Assembly (NCBI GenBank): GCA_963590855.1
Contig: CAVAQT010000027.1
Location: 1 to 36,656 of the forward strand
DNA: 36,656 bases
Reading direction: 5' to 3'
DNA from: Ruminococcus_C sp963590855
GTDB taxonomy: Bacteria; Bacillota; Clostridia; Oscillospirales; Ruminococcaceae
The notes beneath the pieces were generated by a model. That model did not search any database. It saw only the letters and a program-made list of their open reading frames with translations, and was not told where the DNA came from. Below are positions 1 through 9,875 of this stretch, piece by piece. The first letter of the stretch is position 1, and the number at the start of each line of letters is the position of its first letter. The position numbers were made by a program, and so were the translations under genes.

Positions 1-1
1 C

Positions 2-232
2 TTTAAAATGGATGAAGGTCATCCAGAGTATGACCCTTATGCGTTTGCCACTAAAACAGCTATCCATGAAATAGGACATCTATATGGTGTTTCAGATCAT
101 TATACCATTTTACCAGACCAGTATCCAGATTGCGTATGGGGATCAAACCGCAATAGCTATGAAATTGCAAAAGGAATGAAAACCTGTCCTCGATGCAATC
201 AGGCTATAAAGAACAATCTCACTAAATATTAA
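2..232 (+). CDS. Zinc metalloprotease, C-terminal part (cut by window edge)
   Basis: The reading frame is open at the left edge, so the true start lies outside and only about 76 codons are visible. The motif HEIGHLYGVSDH (codons beginning near position 65) fits the metzincin-type zinc site HExxHxxGxxD, with two His and a third ligand that would be Asp, as in snapalysin-like enzymes; the Glu of HE would be the catalytic base. A CPRC pair near the C-terminus may bind metal or form a disulfide. The stop codon is followed at once by a perfect ribosome site for the next gene, so the two are probably co-transcribed. Whether it is secreted cannot be judged because the N-terminus is missing. Family assignment beyond a HExxH metalloprotease is uncertain. 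Confidence 0.7.
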   Translation, partial: FKMDEGHPEYDPYAFATKTAIHEIGHLYGVSDHYTILPDQYPDCVWGSNRNSYEIAKGMKTCPRCNQAIKNNLTKY

Positions 233-246
233 AGGAGGCGACTAAT

Positions 247-855
247 ATGAAATCTGATAGACTTGCATATGCTTTGCCTGCGATGATGATCGCACTTCTC
301 TGCGTTGGATGCAATCAAACTGACAAAAGCTCTTCTGATACGCAGTATACTACATCTATTACTGCTGCTACTTCCGCCGAAACACAAACGGTGTATGAAG
401 ATCCTGTCACCATGACAGAATACACTGACTATGATGCATTCGCTGCTGCAATGGCAGAACAATACCCGGGAATCCCCTTGTACACACCGCCACAGGAGGT
501 TGCCACCAACTGGACATGCAATCATATGGAAATTGATGTCAATCGCTATGCATACACTTACTATGACTCTGAAAACGATCGGAATATCCTACTTGAAATC
601 AGCACCACAGGACAATATGACACCATACAGGAACGCCTGGATGAACTAAGTCAGTATACTTCGGATAATCCTTCTGAAATTGTCGTGCAAGAAGAACAGT
701 ATGTCGTAGAATACTATCCCAACGACAATGACTATGTACTCTATGGGATTGCCGCAGAATCTAAAACAAATTATACCCTTGTCATCTGGAACGGCGATGG
801 TAATCTGGATACCAGAGACGACCTGGTTTCACTCCGTAAAGCATTACAGATATAA
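247..855 (+). CDS. Small secreted lipoprotein, unknown function
   Basis: A 202-residue protein with a lipoprotein signal peptide: a positively charged start, a hydrophobic stretch and a lipobox ending LLCVGC around residue 22, followed by a Ser/Thr-rich spacer. The rest (about residues 55-202) is acidic and rich in Tyr, and no catalytic motif is recognised. The ribosome site AAAGGAGG at 231-238 sits 8 bases before the ATG and overlaps the stop of the metalloprotease gene, so the two form an operon. It is probably anchored to the outer face of the membrane. No family could be named. The codon use looks more AT-rich than in the ATP synthase genes, which may reflect accessory status. Confidence 0.75.
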   Translation: MKSDRLAYALPAMMIALLCVGCNQTDKSSSDTQYTTSITAATSAETQTVYEDPVTMTEYTDYDAFAAAMAEQYPGIPLYTPPQEVATNWTCNHMEIDVNRYAYTYYDSENDRNILLEISTTGQYDTIQERLDELSQYTSDNPSEIVVQEEQYVVEYYPNDNDYVLYGIAAESKTNYTLVIWNGDGNLDTRDDLVSLRKALQI

Positions 856-978
856 GACAGGACACAGCATTTCTTTGTAAATGCACAAATCAAAAGCTTA
901 CGGATTATTTTAACATGTCTGCTTGTTTTGGAGAATGTCACGCAAATGCGGATGCCAATGTCATATTCGGAAAAACCC

Positions 979-1007
979 TTGACATTTTCGCTGTTTTCCG
1001 GTACAAT
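979..1007 (+). promoter_or_regulatory. Promoter of glyS
   Basis: TTGACA at 979-984 and TACAAT at 1002-1007, spacer 17. Transcription would start about 60 bases before the glyS ATG. That leader is too short for a T-box, and no T-box sequence is seen. Confidence 0.85.
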
Positions 1008-1067
1008 ATAAAAGATATCAAAATCGGCTTTTTGCCATAGCAAATTCAAAAAAGGAGAACATGAAAC

Positions 1068-2456
1068 ATGTTGACCAATGAGCAGAAGAGTATGGATAAG
1101 ATCGTAGACCTCTGTAAGTCCCGCGGCTTTGTTTACCCGGGTTCTGAAATTTACGGCGGTCTGGCAAACTCCTGGGACTACGGCCCTCTGGGTGTGGAAC
1201 TGAAAAACAACATCAAGCGCGCTTGGTGGAAGAAATTCGTCCAGGAGTCCCCGTATAATGTGGGTCTGGACGCTTCCATCATCATGAATCCGGAAACATG
1301 GGTGGCTTCCGGTCACCTGGGCGGCTTCTCCGATCCGCTGATGGACTGCAAGGCATGCAAGACCAGACACCGCGCAGACAACCTCATCGAGGATTTTGAC
1401 GGCACCAATCCGGCAGGCTGGTCCAATCAGCAGATGATGGACTACATCCGGGAAAAGCAGATCCCCTGCCCGAACTGCGGCAAGACAGATTTCACAGACA
1501 TCCGCCAGTTCAACCTGATGTTCAAGACCTATCAGGGCGTTACTGAGGATTCCAAGTCTGAGCTGTACCTCCGTCCGGAGACCGCACAGGGCATCTTTGT
1601 AGATTTCGCCAACATCCAGCGCACCACCCGGAAAAAGCTGCCTTTCGGCGTAGGTCAGATCGGTAAGTCCTTCCGCAACGAGATCACACCGGGCAACTTT
1701 ATCTTCCGTGTCCGCGAATTTGAGCAGATGGAGCTGGAGTTCTTCTGCAAGCCCGGCACTGACCTGGAATGGTTCCAGTTCTGGCGCGGCTACTGCAAGG
1801 ATTTCCTGCTGAACCTGGGTCTGAAGGAAGAGAACCTGCGTCTGCGTGACCACGATCAGGATGAGCTGTGCTTCTACTCGAAGGCAACCACAGACTTCGA
1901 GTATCGCTTCTCCTTCGGCTGGGGCGAGCTGTGGGGCGTTGCCGACAGAACCGACTATGACCTCACACAGCACCAGGAACACAGCGGCAAGTCCATGGAA
2001 TACTTCGATCCGGAGACCAACACCAAGTACATCCCGTATGTCATCGAGCCGTCCCTGGGCGTAGAGCGTCTGTTCCTGTCCATCGTCACCGAAGCTTATG
2101 ACGAAGAAGTCGTAGACGCAGAAAAGAACGACACCCGCGTAGTCATGCACTTCCATCCGGCTCTGGCACCGTACAAGGCTGCTGTGCTGCCGCTGTCCAA
2201 GAAGCTGGGCGACAAGGCACGGGAAGTATACACCGTTCTGGCAAAGCACTTCTCTGTAGACTATGACGAGACCGGTTCTATCGGCAAGCGCTATCGCCGT
2301 CAGGATGAGATCGGCACACCGTTCTGCATCACCGTAGACTTTGACACCATCGAAAGCGACAACTGCGTTACCGTCCGCGACCGTGACACCATGGAACAGG
2401 TTCGCATGCCCATCGATGAACTGGTAAGCTATCTCAGCGGCAAGGTAGAGCTCTAA
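1068..2456 (+). CDS. glyS: Glycyl-tRNA synthetase (alpha2 type)
   Basis: A 462-residue class II aminoacyl-tRNA synthetase of the single-chain, homodimeric type, which charges tRNA-Gly with glycine in the cytoplasm. The N-terminus (KIVDLCKSRGFVYPGSEIYGG) is typical of the family. An insertion with CKAC and CPNC near residues 104 and 138 looks like a zinc site. Class II motif 2 is seen as SFRNEITPG with FEQMELEFF, and motif 3 as EPSLGVERL, followed by a C-terminal anticodon-binding domain. The start is supported by AAAGGAG just upstream. The gene stands alone between its own promoter and a strong terminator. This is the eukaryote/archaea-like form found in many Gram-positive bacteria, not the glyQ/glyS two-subunit form; the symbol glyS (also glyQS) follows common usage. 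Confidence 0.96.
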   Translation: MLTNEQKSMDKIVDLCKSRGFVYPGSEIYGGLANSWDYGPLGVELKNNIKRAWWKKFVQESPYNVGLDASIIMNPETWVASGHLGGFSDPLMDCKACKTRHRADNLIEDFDGTNPAGWSNQQMMDYIREKQIPCPNCGKTDFTDIRQFNLMFKTYQGVTEDSKSELYLRPETAQGIFVDFANIQRTTRKKLPFGVGQIGKSFRNEITPGNFIFRVREFEQMELEFFCKPGTDLEWFQFWRGYCKDFLLNLGLKEENLRLRDHDQDELCFYSKATTDFEYRFSFGWGELWGVADRTDYDLTQHQEHSGKSMEYFDPETNTKYIPYVIEPSLGVERLFLSIVTEAYDEEVVDAEKNDTRVVMHFHPALAPYKAAVLPLSKKLGDKAREVYTVLAKHFSVDYDETGSIGKRYRRQDEIGTPFCITVDFDTIESDNCVTVRDRDTMEQVRMPIDELVSYLSGKVEL

Positions 2457-2488
2457 ACAACGAAAATCCTATCCCAATAGAAACGAAA

Positions 2489-2525
2489 AGCAGACATTTC
2501 CCATGGTGGAAATGCCTGCTTTTTT
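2489..2525 (+). terminator. Terminator after glyS
   Basis: Arms AGCAG-A-CATTTCC (2489-2501) and GGAAATG-C-CTGCT (2508-2520) with one mismatch and a 6-base loop, followed by a run of T. Confidence 0.9.
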
Positions 2526-2577
2526 ACGTCGATTTTTCCGAAGCATTTCTCTTTTTCAACATTTATTCGTTTTCTTA

Positions 2578-2606
2578 TTGACTTTTTATGCGATTTGTGA
2601 TAATAT
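2578..2606 (+). promoter_or_regulatory. Promoter of first TM2 gene
   Basis: TTGACT at 2578-2583 and TAATAT at 2601-2606, spacer 17. An overlapping GATAAT at 2599-2604 would give a spacer of 15. Confidence 0.65.
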
Positions 2607-2674
2607 AGTAACAGAAGATTCGATATATTTTGACAAGCGCAGACGAAAGCGCCTGCTCTGGGAAGGGAATCGTG

Positions 2675-2878
2675 ATGCAAAACAAATCAAAACTGGCGGC
2701 ACTGCTGCTCTGCATTTTTTTCGGCGGCATCGGCATCCACCGCTTTTACACCGGAAAGATCGGCACCGGCATTCTCTGGCTGCTCACCGGCGGCTGCTTC
2801 GGCATCGGCTATGTGGTGGATATCATCATGATCGCCACAGGAAAGTTCATGGATAAAGACGGCAGACCTCTGGTATAA
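2675..2878 (+). CDS. TM2-domain membrane protein
   Basis: A 67-residue protein made almost wholly of a TM2 domain: a first hydrophobic helix (AALLLCIFFGGIGIHRFY), the family signature GIHRFYTGKIGTGILWLLTGG, and a second helix (GIGYVVDIIMIA). The ATG at 2675 is chosen because GGAAGGGA lies 6-7 bases upstream; a longer frame from 2630 has no ribosome site. TM2 proteins are small two-helix membrane proteins of poorly known role. A close paralogue follows at 2940 with its own promoter. Confidence 0.85.
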   Translation: MQNKSKLAALLLCIFFGGIGIHRFYTGKIGTGILWLLTGGCFGIGYVVDIIMIATGKFMDKDGRPLV

Positions 2879-2889
2879 GACGCGCCGTA

Positions 2890-2918
2890 TTGACATTTTT
2901 CGCAGAATCTGCTATGAT
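2890..2918 (+). promoter_or_regulatory. Promoter of second TM2 gene
   Basis: TTGACA at 2890-2895 and TATGAT at 2913-2918, spacer 17. It lies only 12 bases after the first TM2 stop, so the second gene can be made independently. Confidence 0.85.
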
Positions 2919-2939
2919 ACAGAAAAAGGAGCTGATTTT

Positions 2940-3173
2940 ATGGCACAATATGTTACGATCACCAGCGACAAGCGAAAACTCCCGGCGCTGCTGCTGTGTC
3001 TGCTGGGCTTTTTTGGGCTGGGCGGACTGCACCGTTTTTACGTCGGAAAAATCGGAACAGGCATCCTCTGGCTGCTTACCGGCGGACTCTGCGGCATTGG
3101 GACAGTCATTGATCTCATCTGCATCCTCCTGGGCAGCTTCCGGGATAACACCGGCACACCGCTGCGGCAGTGA
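2940..3173 (+). CDS. TM2-domain membrane protein, paralogue
   Basis: A 77-residue TM2 protein with the same plan as its left neighbour: ALLLCLLGFFGLGGLHRFYV, then GKIGTGILWLLTGGLCGIGT, then a second helix and a short polar tail. The GKIGTGILWLLTGG block is identical in both, so this is a tandem duplication that has diverged mainly at the ends. The ribosome site AAAAAGGAG precedes the ATG. Its stop TGA overlaps the GTG start of the next gene (GTGA at 3170-3173), which suggests translational coupling with the DUF2752 protein. Confidence 0.87.
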   Translation: MAQYVTITSDKRKLPALLLCLLGFFGLGGLHRFYVGKIGTGILWLLTGGLCGIGTVIDLICILLGSFRDNTGTPLRQ

Positions 3174-3571
3174 CACGGCGTAAGGCAGCAGTCTGGAGCA
3201 TCGGGCTTGCGCTGAGTGCCCTGCTCCTCTGGATCGTGCACACACCCCTGGCAAAGCTGTTGTACCGTTTGCCGCTGCCCGGCTGCCGCTTTCATGAGCT
3301 GACCGGCTATCTGTGTCCGGCGTGCGGCAATACACGCGCTGTGTTTGCCCTGCTCCAGGGGCATCCGCTGCGCTCCATCGGATACAACCCCATGATCTTC
3401 ACCCTCTGTGCGGCGCTGCTGTGCTGCTACGGCGAGATGGTCTGCACCGCCATTGGGAAGCCCCGGCGCATTCTCCCGCGCAGTATGGCGCTTTTGGGGG
3501 TCGTTCTGACGGTGGTGCTGGGGTACGACATCCTGCGGAACTTTTTCCCGGCGATCACCCTTTGCCTTTAA
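3170..3571 (+). CDS. DUF2752 membrane protein
   Basis: A 133-residue protein with three likely membrane helices (about residues 8-28, 72-92 and 106-124) and the DUF2752 hallmark CPACGNTRA around residues 49-57, after FHELTGYL. The start is GTG and shares four bases with the stop of the TM2 gene before it. No biochemical role is established for DUF2752 that I can state. The pairing with TM2 proteins is known in Firmicutes and suggests a shared membrane function, but this is inference. Confidence 0.85.
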   Translation: MTRRKAAVWSIGLALSALLLWIVHTPLAKLLYRLPLPGCRFHELTGYLCPACGNTRAVFALLQGHPLRSIGYNPMIFTLCAALLCCYGEMVCTAIGKPRRILPRSMALLGVVLTVVLGYDILRNFFPAITLCL

Positions 3572-3581
3572 GTGTATTTAG

Positions 3582-3631
3582 ACAGCATCTGACAGAGCCG
3601 CTGCGGCGTGTTTTGGAGGATGCTGTTTTTT
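3582..3631 (+). terminator. Terminator after DUF2752 gene
   Basis: Outer arms ACAGCATC (3582-3589) and GATGCTGT (3619-3626), an inner small stem GCCG/CGGC, and a T run to 3631. Confidence 0.8.
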
Positions 3632-3754
3632 GATGGTTTTCAATGTTATTTTCAAGTTTCTGTGCTAGGATAGAATTATGAAGCCATCGAGCAAGCGCGT
3701 AAGGGCATATCCGCATAGCCGCGGTATGCAGCGTTCTAAAGGAGGATGAATCTG

Positions 3755-4915
3755 ATGCGCAGACCTGTTTTTGCTGCACTTTGTGCCGGGGTAATGCTGC
3801 TCACCTGCGGCGGATGCGGTGACACCAACACCGAAAGCAGCACCGTCCAGATGGAACAGTCACAGAGCGACAGCAGCCAAGCCGCAGAGACTACCGCGAC
3901 CCATAGCGGTAAAACCACCCGGCACACCACAACTTCCGGCAGCAGCACCGTGACCTCTGAAAAATCCGGAAGCACTGCCGCCGCATCCAAAACCACAACA
4001 AAAACCACGGCGGCGCCGATCTACCAGAACAACAGCAGTTCCGGCGAAAGCGATGCCGATACCGCATCTGACGGTACAGACGGCGGCAGTCCGGCAGAGA
4101 ATGCCGCGGCAAACACACCGCAGCAGACCACAGCGGCAGCCATACCCACGCCGGAAGAACCGGACACCGATACGGCATCTGACACCGCGGACGACAGCAT
4201 TTCCATTACCTTGAACGGAAACAGTGCGGAGACCTCCGACAGCAGCGCCGTCTCCATTAGCGGCAGCTGCATCACCATTCAGCAGGCAGGAAAGTACACT
4301 GTCTCTGGCACGCTGTCTGACGGACAGATCATTGTCAACGTCTCTAAGGAGGATAAGGTGAACCTCCATCTCAACGGCGCAGACATTTTCTGCTCCAGTT
4401 CTGCACCCTTGTACATCGTCAGCGCAGACACCTGCACCCTGCATCTGGACAGCGGCTCTGTAAACTACCTCACGGACACTGCGGAAAATGCGCTGTCCGC
4501 CTGCCTGTTCAGCAAGGACGATCTCACCATTAAGGGAGACGGCGCACTGGTGGTCTCCGGCAACCGCAAGCACGGCATCAAGTCCAACAACGACCTCAAG
4601 ATCAAGAACGGCGCACTCACCGTCACCGCAGTCAGCACCGGGATCTACGGCGAGGACAGCATCCAGATCACCGGCGGAAGCACTGTGATCGCCTCCAGTA
4701 AGGACGGCTTTAAGGTCAGCAACACGGAAAATGCAGAAAAGGGCTTTTTCTACATGGAGGGCGGAAGTGCAGATGTACAAAACGCCGCCGGAAACGGCAT
4801 TGAAGCAGTCACCGGCGTCACCATATGCGGCGGCTCTATGGCGATCCATTCCGCCAAAAAAGCCGTCAACTGTGATGCGCAGTCTATCACAGAGGGTTGT
4901 CTGGTCACCTATTAA
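3755..4915 (+). CDS. Surface lipoprotein with beta-helix carbohydrate-binding domain (DUF4353/Cthe_2159-like)
   Basis: A 386-residue protein. A lipoprotein signal ends in LLTCGGC near residue 21. Then comes a long Ser/Thr/Ala/Gly-rich linker (about residues 24-145), typical of cell-wall-spanning spacers. The C-terminal 240 residues have the repeating short beta-strand pattern of the Cthe_2159-like right-handed beta-helix family (ISITLNGNSA..., YTVSGTLSDGQIIVNV, VNLHLNGADIFCSSS, GIKSNNDLKIKNGALTV). In the one characterised member this fold binds cellulose or acidic polysaccharide. The ATG at 3755 is used rather than the one at 3746, because GGAGG (3741-3745) abuts 3746 but sits 9 bases before 3755. 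It is probably a glycan-binding surface protein; catalytic activity is not shown. Confidence 0.8.
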   Translation: MRRPVFAALCAGVMLLTCGGCGDTNTESSTVQMEQSQSDSSQAAETTATHSGKTTRHTTTSGSSTVTSEKSGSTAAASKTTTKTTAAPIYQNNSSSGESDADTASDGTDGGSPAENAAANTPQQTTAAAIPTPEEPDTDTASDTADDSISITLNGNSAETSDSSAVSISGSCITIQQAGKYTVSGTLSDGQIIVNVSKEDKVNLHLNGADIFCSSSAPLYIVSADTCTLHLDSGSVNYLTDTAENALSACLFSKDDLTIKGDGALVVSGNRKHGIKSNNDLKIKNGALTVTAVSTGIYGEDSIQITGGSTVIASSKDGFKVSNTENAEKGFFYMEGGSADVQNAAGNGIEAVTGVTICGGSMAIHSAKKAVNCDAQSITEGCLVTY

Positions 4916-4948
4916 ACAGCACTGTACAAAGCATATTCTGTAAAAAAC

Positions 4949-4987
4949 AAAATCACCGTTTCCCGAAATGAGAAACGGTGATTTTTT
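4949..4987. terminator. Bidirectional terminator between surface lipoprotein and atp operon
   Basis: A 14-bp perfect stem, AAAATCACCGTTTC (4949-4962) with GAAACGGTGATTTT (4972-4985), with T runs on the + side and A runs before it that become T on the minus transcript. It ends both converging units. Confidence 0.92.
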
Positions 4988-5041
4988 GTCCATGCGAGAT
5001 GGACTTATGGCAATATCGCACAAAGCTTGTGCAGTGTTGCC

Positions 5042-5458
5042 TTATATCTCATGATTATGCCGCTTGGAGATCTTCAGGCGGTTCATGGCACGATTCAGTG
5101 CAGCCTGGCTGTGATAATACTGCATGATACTCTGCTTGTGGAGCAGACGCTCCTTGGCACGCTCCGCAGCCTCTGCGGCGCGCTTGGCGTCGATCTCTTC
5201 CGGCAGCTCGATGGCATCGCCCAGCACCAGCACATAGTCCCGGCGCACTTCGGCAAAGCCGTCGCTGATGGCAGCATAGTGCCACTGGCCGTCTACCAGA
5301 TACTTCAGCTCTCCGGGACTGACCACAGTGACCATAGACTCGTGTCCGGGCAGAACACCCATCAGACCATCCACCGTCGGAAACACCAGCTGTTCTGCCG
5401 GGCCGACATAGAACGGACGGTCGGATGCCAGGATCTCCAGTTGAAATGTATTCGCCAT
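5042..5458 (-). CDS. atpC: F1F0 ATP synthase epsilon subunit
   Basis: A 138-residue protein. The N-terminal beta-sandwich (FQLEILASDRPFYVGPAEQL, PGHESMVTVVSPGELKY) is followed by a C-terminal helical hairpin (DAKRAAEAAERAKERLLHKQ). Epsilon is part of the central stalk, joins gamma to the c ring and can inhibit ATP hydrolysis. It is the last gene of the operon, 10 bases after atpD, and ends before the shared terminator. GAGGGA precedes the ATG. Confidence 0.95.
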   Translation of the reverse strand: MANTFQLEILASDRPFYVGPAEQLVFPTVDGLMGVLPGHESMVTVVSPGELKYLVDGQWHYAAISDGFAEVRRDYVLVLGDAIELPEEIDAKRAAEAAERAKERLLHKQSIMQYYHSQAALNRAMNRLKISKRHNHEI

Positions 5459-5468
5459 ACTACATCCC

Positions 5469-6875
<1,407 letters not shown>

Positions 6876-6955
6876 ATCATCATTCCTTTCCGGACGACAG
6901 CGGCAAGAGACCGCCGCCGCCAAGCCTTCCAATTCTTATTTCTCGGTGCAGAGCC

Positions 6956-7852
6956 TCACATCTCTGCGGAATTTGCACCGCTGACGATCTCTGTGATCTC
7001 CTGTGTGATGGCCGCCTGCCGCGCCCGGTTATACTGCAGCGACAGATCCTGCAGCATATCCTTTGCGCTGGTCGTCGCAGAGTCCATGGCGGACATTCTC
7101 GCCTGCTGTTCGCTGCAGAACGAGTCTACCATTGCACCGTAGATCATGCCCTTCATAAAGTTTGGCGTCAGATGTTCCATTACGATATTCGGGCTCGGGG
7201 AGAACACTGCCTCATGATGCCTTGTGATCTCGCCCTCGCTCTGTACAAAGTGCTCCGCATCCAGCGGGAGCAGCTGTAAAATTTTCGGTTCAAAGGCAAT
7301 GGAAGAAACCATGTCGGTGTAGATGATATACACATCATCCAGCTTTCCCTCATCAAATGCTTTCAGCATCTGCTCCGCAATGCGGCGGGAACGATAGAGC
7401 GTCGGGTTCTGGGTGGTGTAGATAAACTCGGTATCCACGTCCAGCGCACCGGCACGGGCACGGCGCTGGAAGTACATTCTTCCCACCTGACCCATGACAT
7501 ACAGGTGGCTCTGCTTGTGTGCCGCCATCTTCTCTTCTGTCAGCTTGATGATATTGTGGTTATATGAACCGCACATGCCCTTGTCCGCTGTAATGACAAT
7601 ATAGCCGACCTTTCGATCCTCGGGCTTGATCTCTTCCCGGCGGTCGAAATACCGCATATCGATATCCTCCGGCGCACGAGAAAGAATACTGCGCATCGCA
7701 TACAGCAGCTTGTTGAAATACGGCTGTGTTGCGGCAAGATCCTTTTTCGCCTTTTTCAGCTTGGAAGAGGAGATCAGATACATGGCGTTGGTGATCTTCA
7801 TAATGTCATTGATGCTCTTGATCCGATCCCGGATCTCACGCATGTTGCCCAT
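6956..7852 (-). CDS. atpG: F1F0 ATP synthase gamma subunit
   Basis: A 298-residue central-stalk subunit. The N-terminal helix MREIRDRIKSINDIMKITNA and the C-terminal helix with MSAMDSATTSAKDMLQDLSL and NRARQAAITQEITEIVSGA are diagnostic; the two helices form the coiled-coil shaft. The nucleotide-binding-like middle has VITADKGMCGSYNHNI. The start lies one base after the atpA stop codon, and the ribosome site AGGTGA lies inside the end of atpA, so translation is likely coupled. A second Met three codons in (7843) is an alternative start. Confidence 0.97.
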   Translation of the reverse strand: MGNMREIRDRIKSINDIMKITNAMYLISSSKLKKAKKDLAATQPYFNKLLYAMRSILSRAPEDIDMRYFDRREEIKPEDRKVGYIVITADKGMCGSYNHNIIKLTEEKMAAHKQSHLYVMGQVGRMYFQRRARAGALDVDTEFIYTTQNPTLYRSRRIAEQMLKAFDEGKLDDVYIIYTDMVSSIAFEPKILQLLPLDAEHFVQSEGEITRHHEAVFSPSPNIVMEHLTPNFMKGMIYGAMVDSFCSEQQARMSAMDSATTSAKDMLQDLSLQYNRARQAAITQEITEIVSGANSAEM

Positions 7853-7853
7853 T

Positions 7854-9362
7854 TCAGTTCACCTGCTTCTTATAGGTACGCACCAGTTCCAACAGTTTTT
7901 CTCTGGATTCGTCTGCAAGCTTTCCGGTCTCGGTCATTTCCTTGACCAGTGCCGCGCCGTTTGCCTCCACATAGTTCATCAGACCCTCGCGGAACGACCG
8001 CAGATCCGACAGCGCAATGTCGTCCAGCAGACCGTTGGACGCCGCCGACAGGATCACGACCTCTTTCCACATTGCCAGAGGGTGATACAGCGGCTGCTTC
8101 AGCAGTTCCATCAGCACATGGCCGTGATCTAGCATTGCCTGTGTTGCCGGATCCAGATCCGAGCTGAACTGGGTGAACACTTCCATCTCGCGGAACTGTG
8201 CCAGATCCACACGCATCTGACCGGAAGCCTTTTTCATTGCCTTGGTCTGTGCTGCGCCGCCCACACGAGAGACGGACAGACCGACATTGACTGCCGGACG
8301 CATGCCGGCGTTGAACAGCTCGCTCTCCAGGAAGATCTGACCGTCGGTAATGGAGATGACATTGGTCGGGATATACGCGGAGATATCGCCTGCCTGAGTT
8401 TCGATGATCGGCAGTGCGGTGATCGAACCGCCGCCGTGTGCGTCATCCAGACGGCAGGAGCGCTCCAGCAGACGGGAGTGCAGATAGAAAACGTCGCCCG
8501 GATAAGCTTCACGCCCAGGCGGACGGTGGAGCAGCAGGGACATTGCACGATAAGCCACCGCATGCTTGGACAGATCATCGTATACAATGAGGACATCCTT
8601 GCCCTGGCTCATGAAAAATTCTGCGATCGCCGTGCCGGAATACGGTGCGATATACTGTACCGGAGCCGGTTCACTGGCAGAAGCAGACATAACAATGGTA
8701 TAGTCCATTGCGCCGTTCTTTTTCAAAGTGGAAACGATCTTTGCAACGGTCGAGGACTTCTGTCCGATCGCCACATAAATGCAGATGACATCCTGTCCCT
8801 TCTGATTGATGATGGTATCCACCGCGATAGAAGTCTTACCGGTCTGGCGGTCGCCGATAATCAGCTCACGCTGTCCGCGGCCGATCGGGAACATCGAGTC
8901 GATGGAAAGGATACCGGTCTGAAGCGGTACGCTGACCGACTTTCGATATGCCACACCCGGGGCTTCATGTTCAATGGGGAAATAGTCCTCTGCCTCCAGC
9001 GGATCGCCGCCGTCGATCGGGTTGCCCAGTGCGCCGACAACTCTGCCGATCATTTTCTGGGATACACCGATGCCGGCACGCTTTCCGGTACGGACAACAG
9101 AAGTACCCTCTGTGATGCCATAGTCGCTGCCCAGCAGAACGACGCCGATGGTCTTGGTCTCCAGATTCTGGACGATGCCGCGGACACCGGTCTCGAACTC
9201 TACCAGTTCGCCGTACATAGCATGCTGCATGCCGAATACCGTTGCGATACCGTCACCCACACGAACGACAGTACCGGTTTCCTGCACGCCGGACTTCCGG
9301 TCGAAGTCCTCGATCTCGCTTTTTAAAACGGATATAATCTCACTTGCATTCATGGTACTCAT
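7854..9362 (-). CDS. atpA: F1F0 ATP synthase alpha subunit
   Basis: A 502-residue non-catalytic nucleotide-binding subunit. The P-loop GDRQTGKT is at residues 170-177, with IGQKSSTVAKIV and the alpha-type segments ISAYIPTNVISITDGQIFLE and NVGLSVSRVGGAAQTKAMK. It alternates with beta in the F1 head. GGAGG lies about 12 bases before the ATG at 9362; a second in-frame ATG at 9353 is possible. It is 9 bases after atpH and nearly touches atpG. Confidence 0.98.
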   Translation of the reverse strand: MSTMNASEIISVLKSEIEDFDRKSGVQETGTVVRVGDGIATVFGMQHAMYGELVEFETGVRGIVQNLETKTIGVVLLGSDYGITEGTSVVRTGKRAGIGVSQKMIGRVVGALGNPIDGGDPLEAEDYFPIEHEAPGVAYRKSVSVPLQTGILSIDSMFPIGRGQRELIIGDRQTGKTSIAVDTIINQKGQDVICIYVAIGQKSSTVAKIVSTLKKNGAMDYTIVMSASASEPAPVQYIAPYSGTAIAEFFMSQGKDVLIVYDDLSKHAVAYRAMSLLLHRPPGREAYPGDVFYLHSRLLERSCRLDDAHGGGSITALPIIETQAGDISAYIPTNVISITDGQIFLESELFNAGMRPAVNVGLSVSRVGGAAQTKAMKKASGQMRVDLAQFREMEVFTQFSSDLDPATQAMLDHGHVLMELLKQPLYHPLAMWKEVVILSAASNGLLDDIALSDLRSFREGLMNYVEANGAALVKEMTETGKLADESREKLLELVRTYKKQVN

Positions 9363-9371
9363 GTCTTACCC

Positions 9372-9875
9372 TCACCTCCGTATCAGGCTCTTACGCATAT
9401 TGCGGATGGACGAACGCATACTGCGGTCATATTCGTCATCCCCGATATGCAGCACAAAGCCGCCCAGCAGCGACGGATCCTGTTTCAGCTCCAGCTGAAC
9501 CTCCGCCGCGCCGGTTTTTGCGCAGATCATTTTTTTCATCGCCGACAGCTGCGCATCCGTCAGCGGCGTAACATATTCCAGCACGGCATGAGCACAATTT
9601 CTCTGCCGGCGTTCTAATGCTTCATATTCCGAAAAAATTTCCAATATGCTGTCGATCTGGCCGTTTTGGCAGACAACCTTCAGAAATGTCCGCAGAGACT
9701 CCGGAAAGATCCGGTCGATCACTGCGAATTTCTCCGCCTCTGGGATCGTCGGGTTGCTCAGGGCATCCGTCAGCTGGGGGCAGTTCTGAAAGGTTTTCTG
9801 TGCATCCGCTACGGCGTCCGGCGCTCCGCTGAGCGTCAGCAGCACATTTGCATAGGATGTCACTGCGCCATTCAT
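9372..9875 (-). CDS. atpH: F1F0 ATP synthase delta subunit
   Basis: A 167-residue peripheral-stalk subunit. The N-terminal six-helix domain begins MNGAVTSYANVLLTL, and the C-terminal part carries LKQDPSLLGGFVLHIGDDEYDRS, close to the family motif DPSLIGGFVLRIGD. It joins the b subunits to the top of the F1 head. Its ATG shares four bases (ATGA) with the stop of atpF, which indicates translational coupling. The sequence is less conserved than alpha or beta, as usual for this subunit. Confidence 0.94.
   Translation of the reverse strand: MNGAVTSYANVLLTLSGAPDAVADAQKTFQNCPQLTDALSNPTIPEAEKFAVIDRIFPESLRTFLKVVCQNGQIDSILEIFSEYEALERRQRNCAHAVLEYVTPLTDAQLSAMKKMICAKTGAAEVQLELKQDPSLLGGFVLHIGDDEYDRSMRSSIRNMRKSLIRR

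Noticed and set aside
856..1067. T-box riboswitch before glyS.
   Set aside because: The promoter is only about 60 bases from the start codon and there is no T-box motif or antiterminator.
771..2249. A long minus-strand frame opposite glyS, and similar long frames opposite atpA, atpD, GH5, purB and glgP.
   Set aside because: They are mirror frames caused by biased codon use in the real genes.
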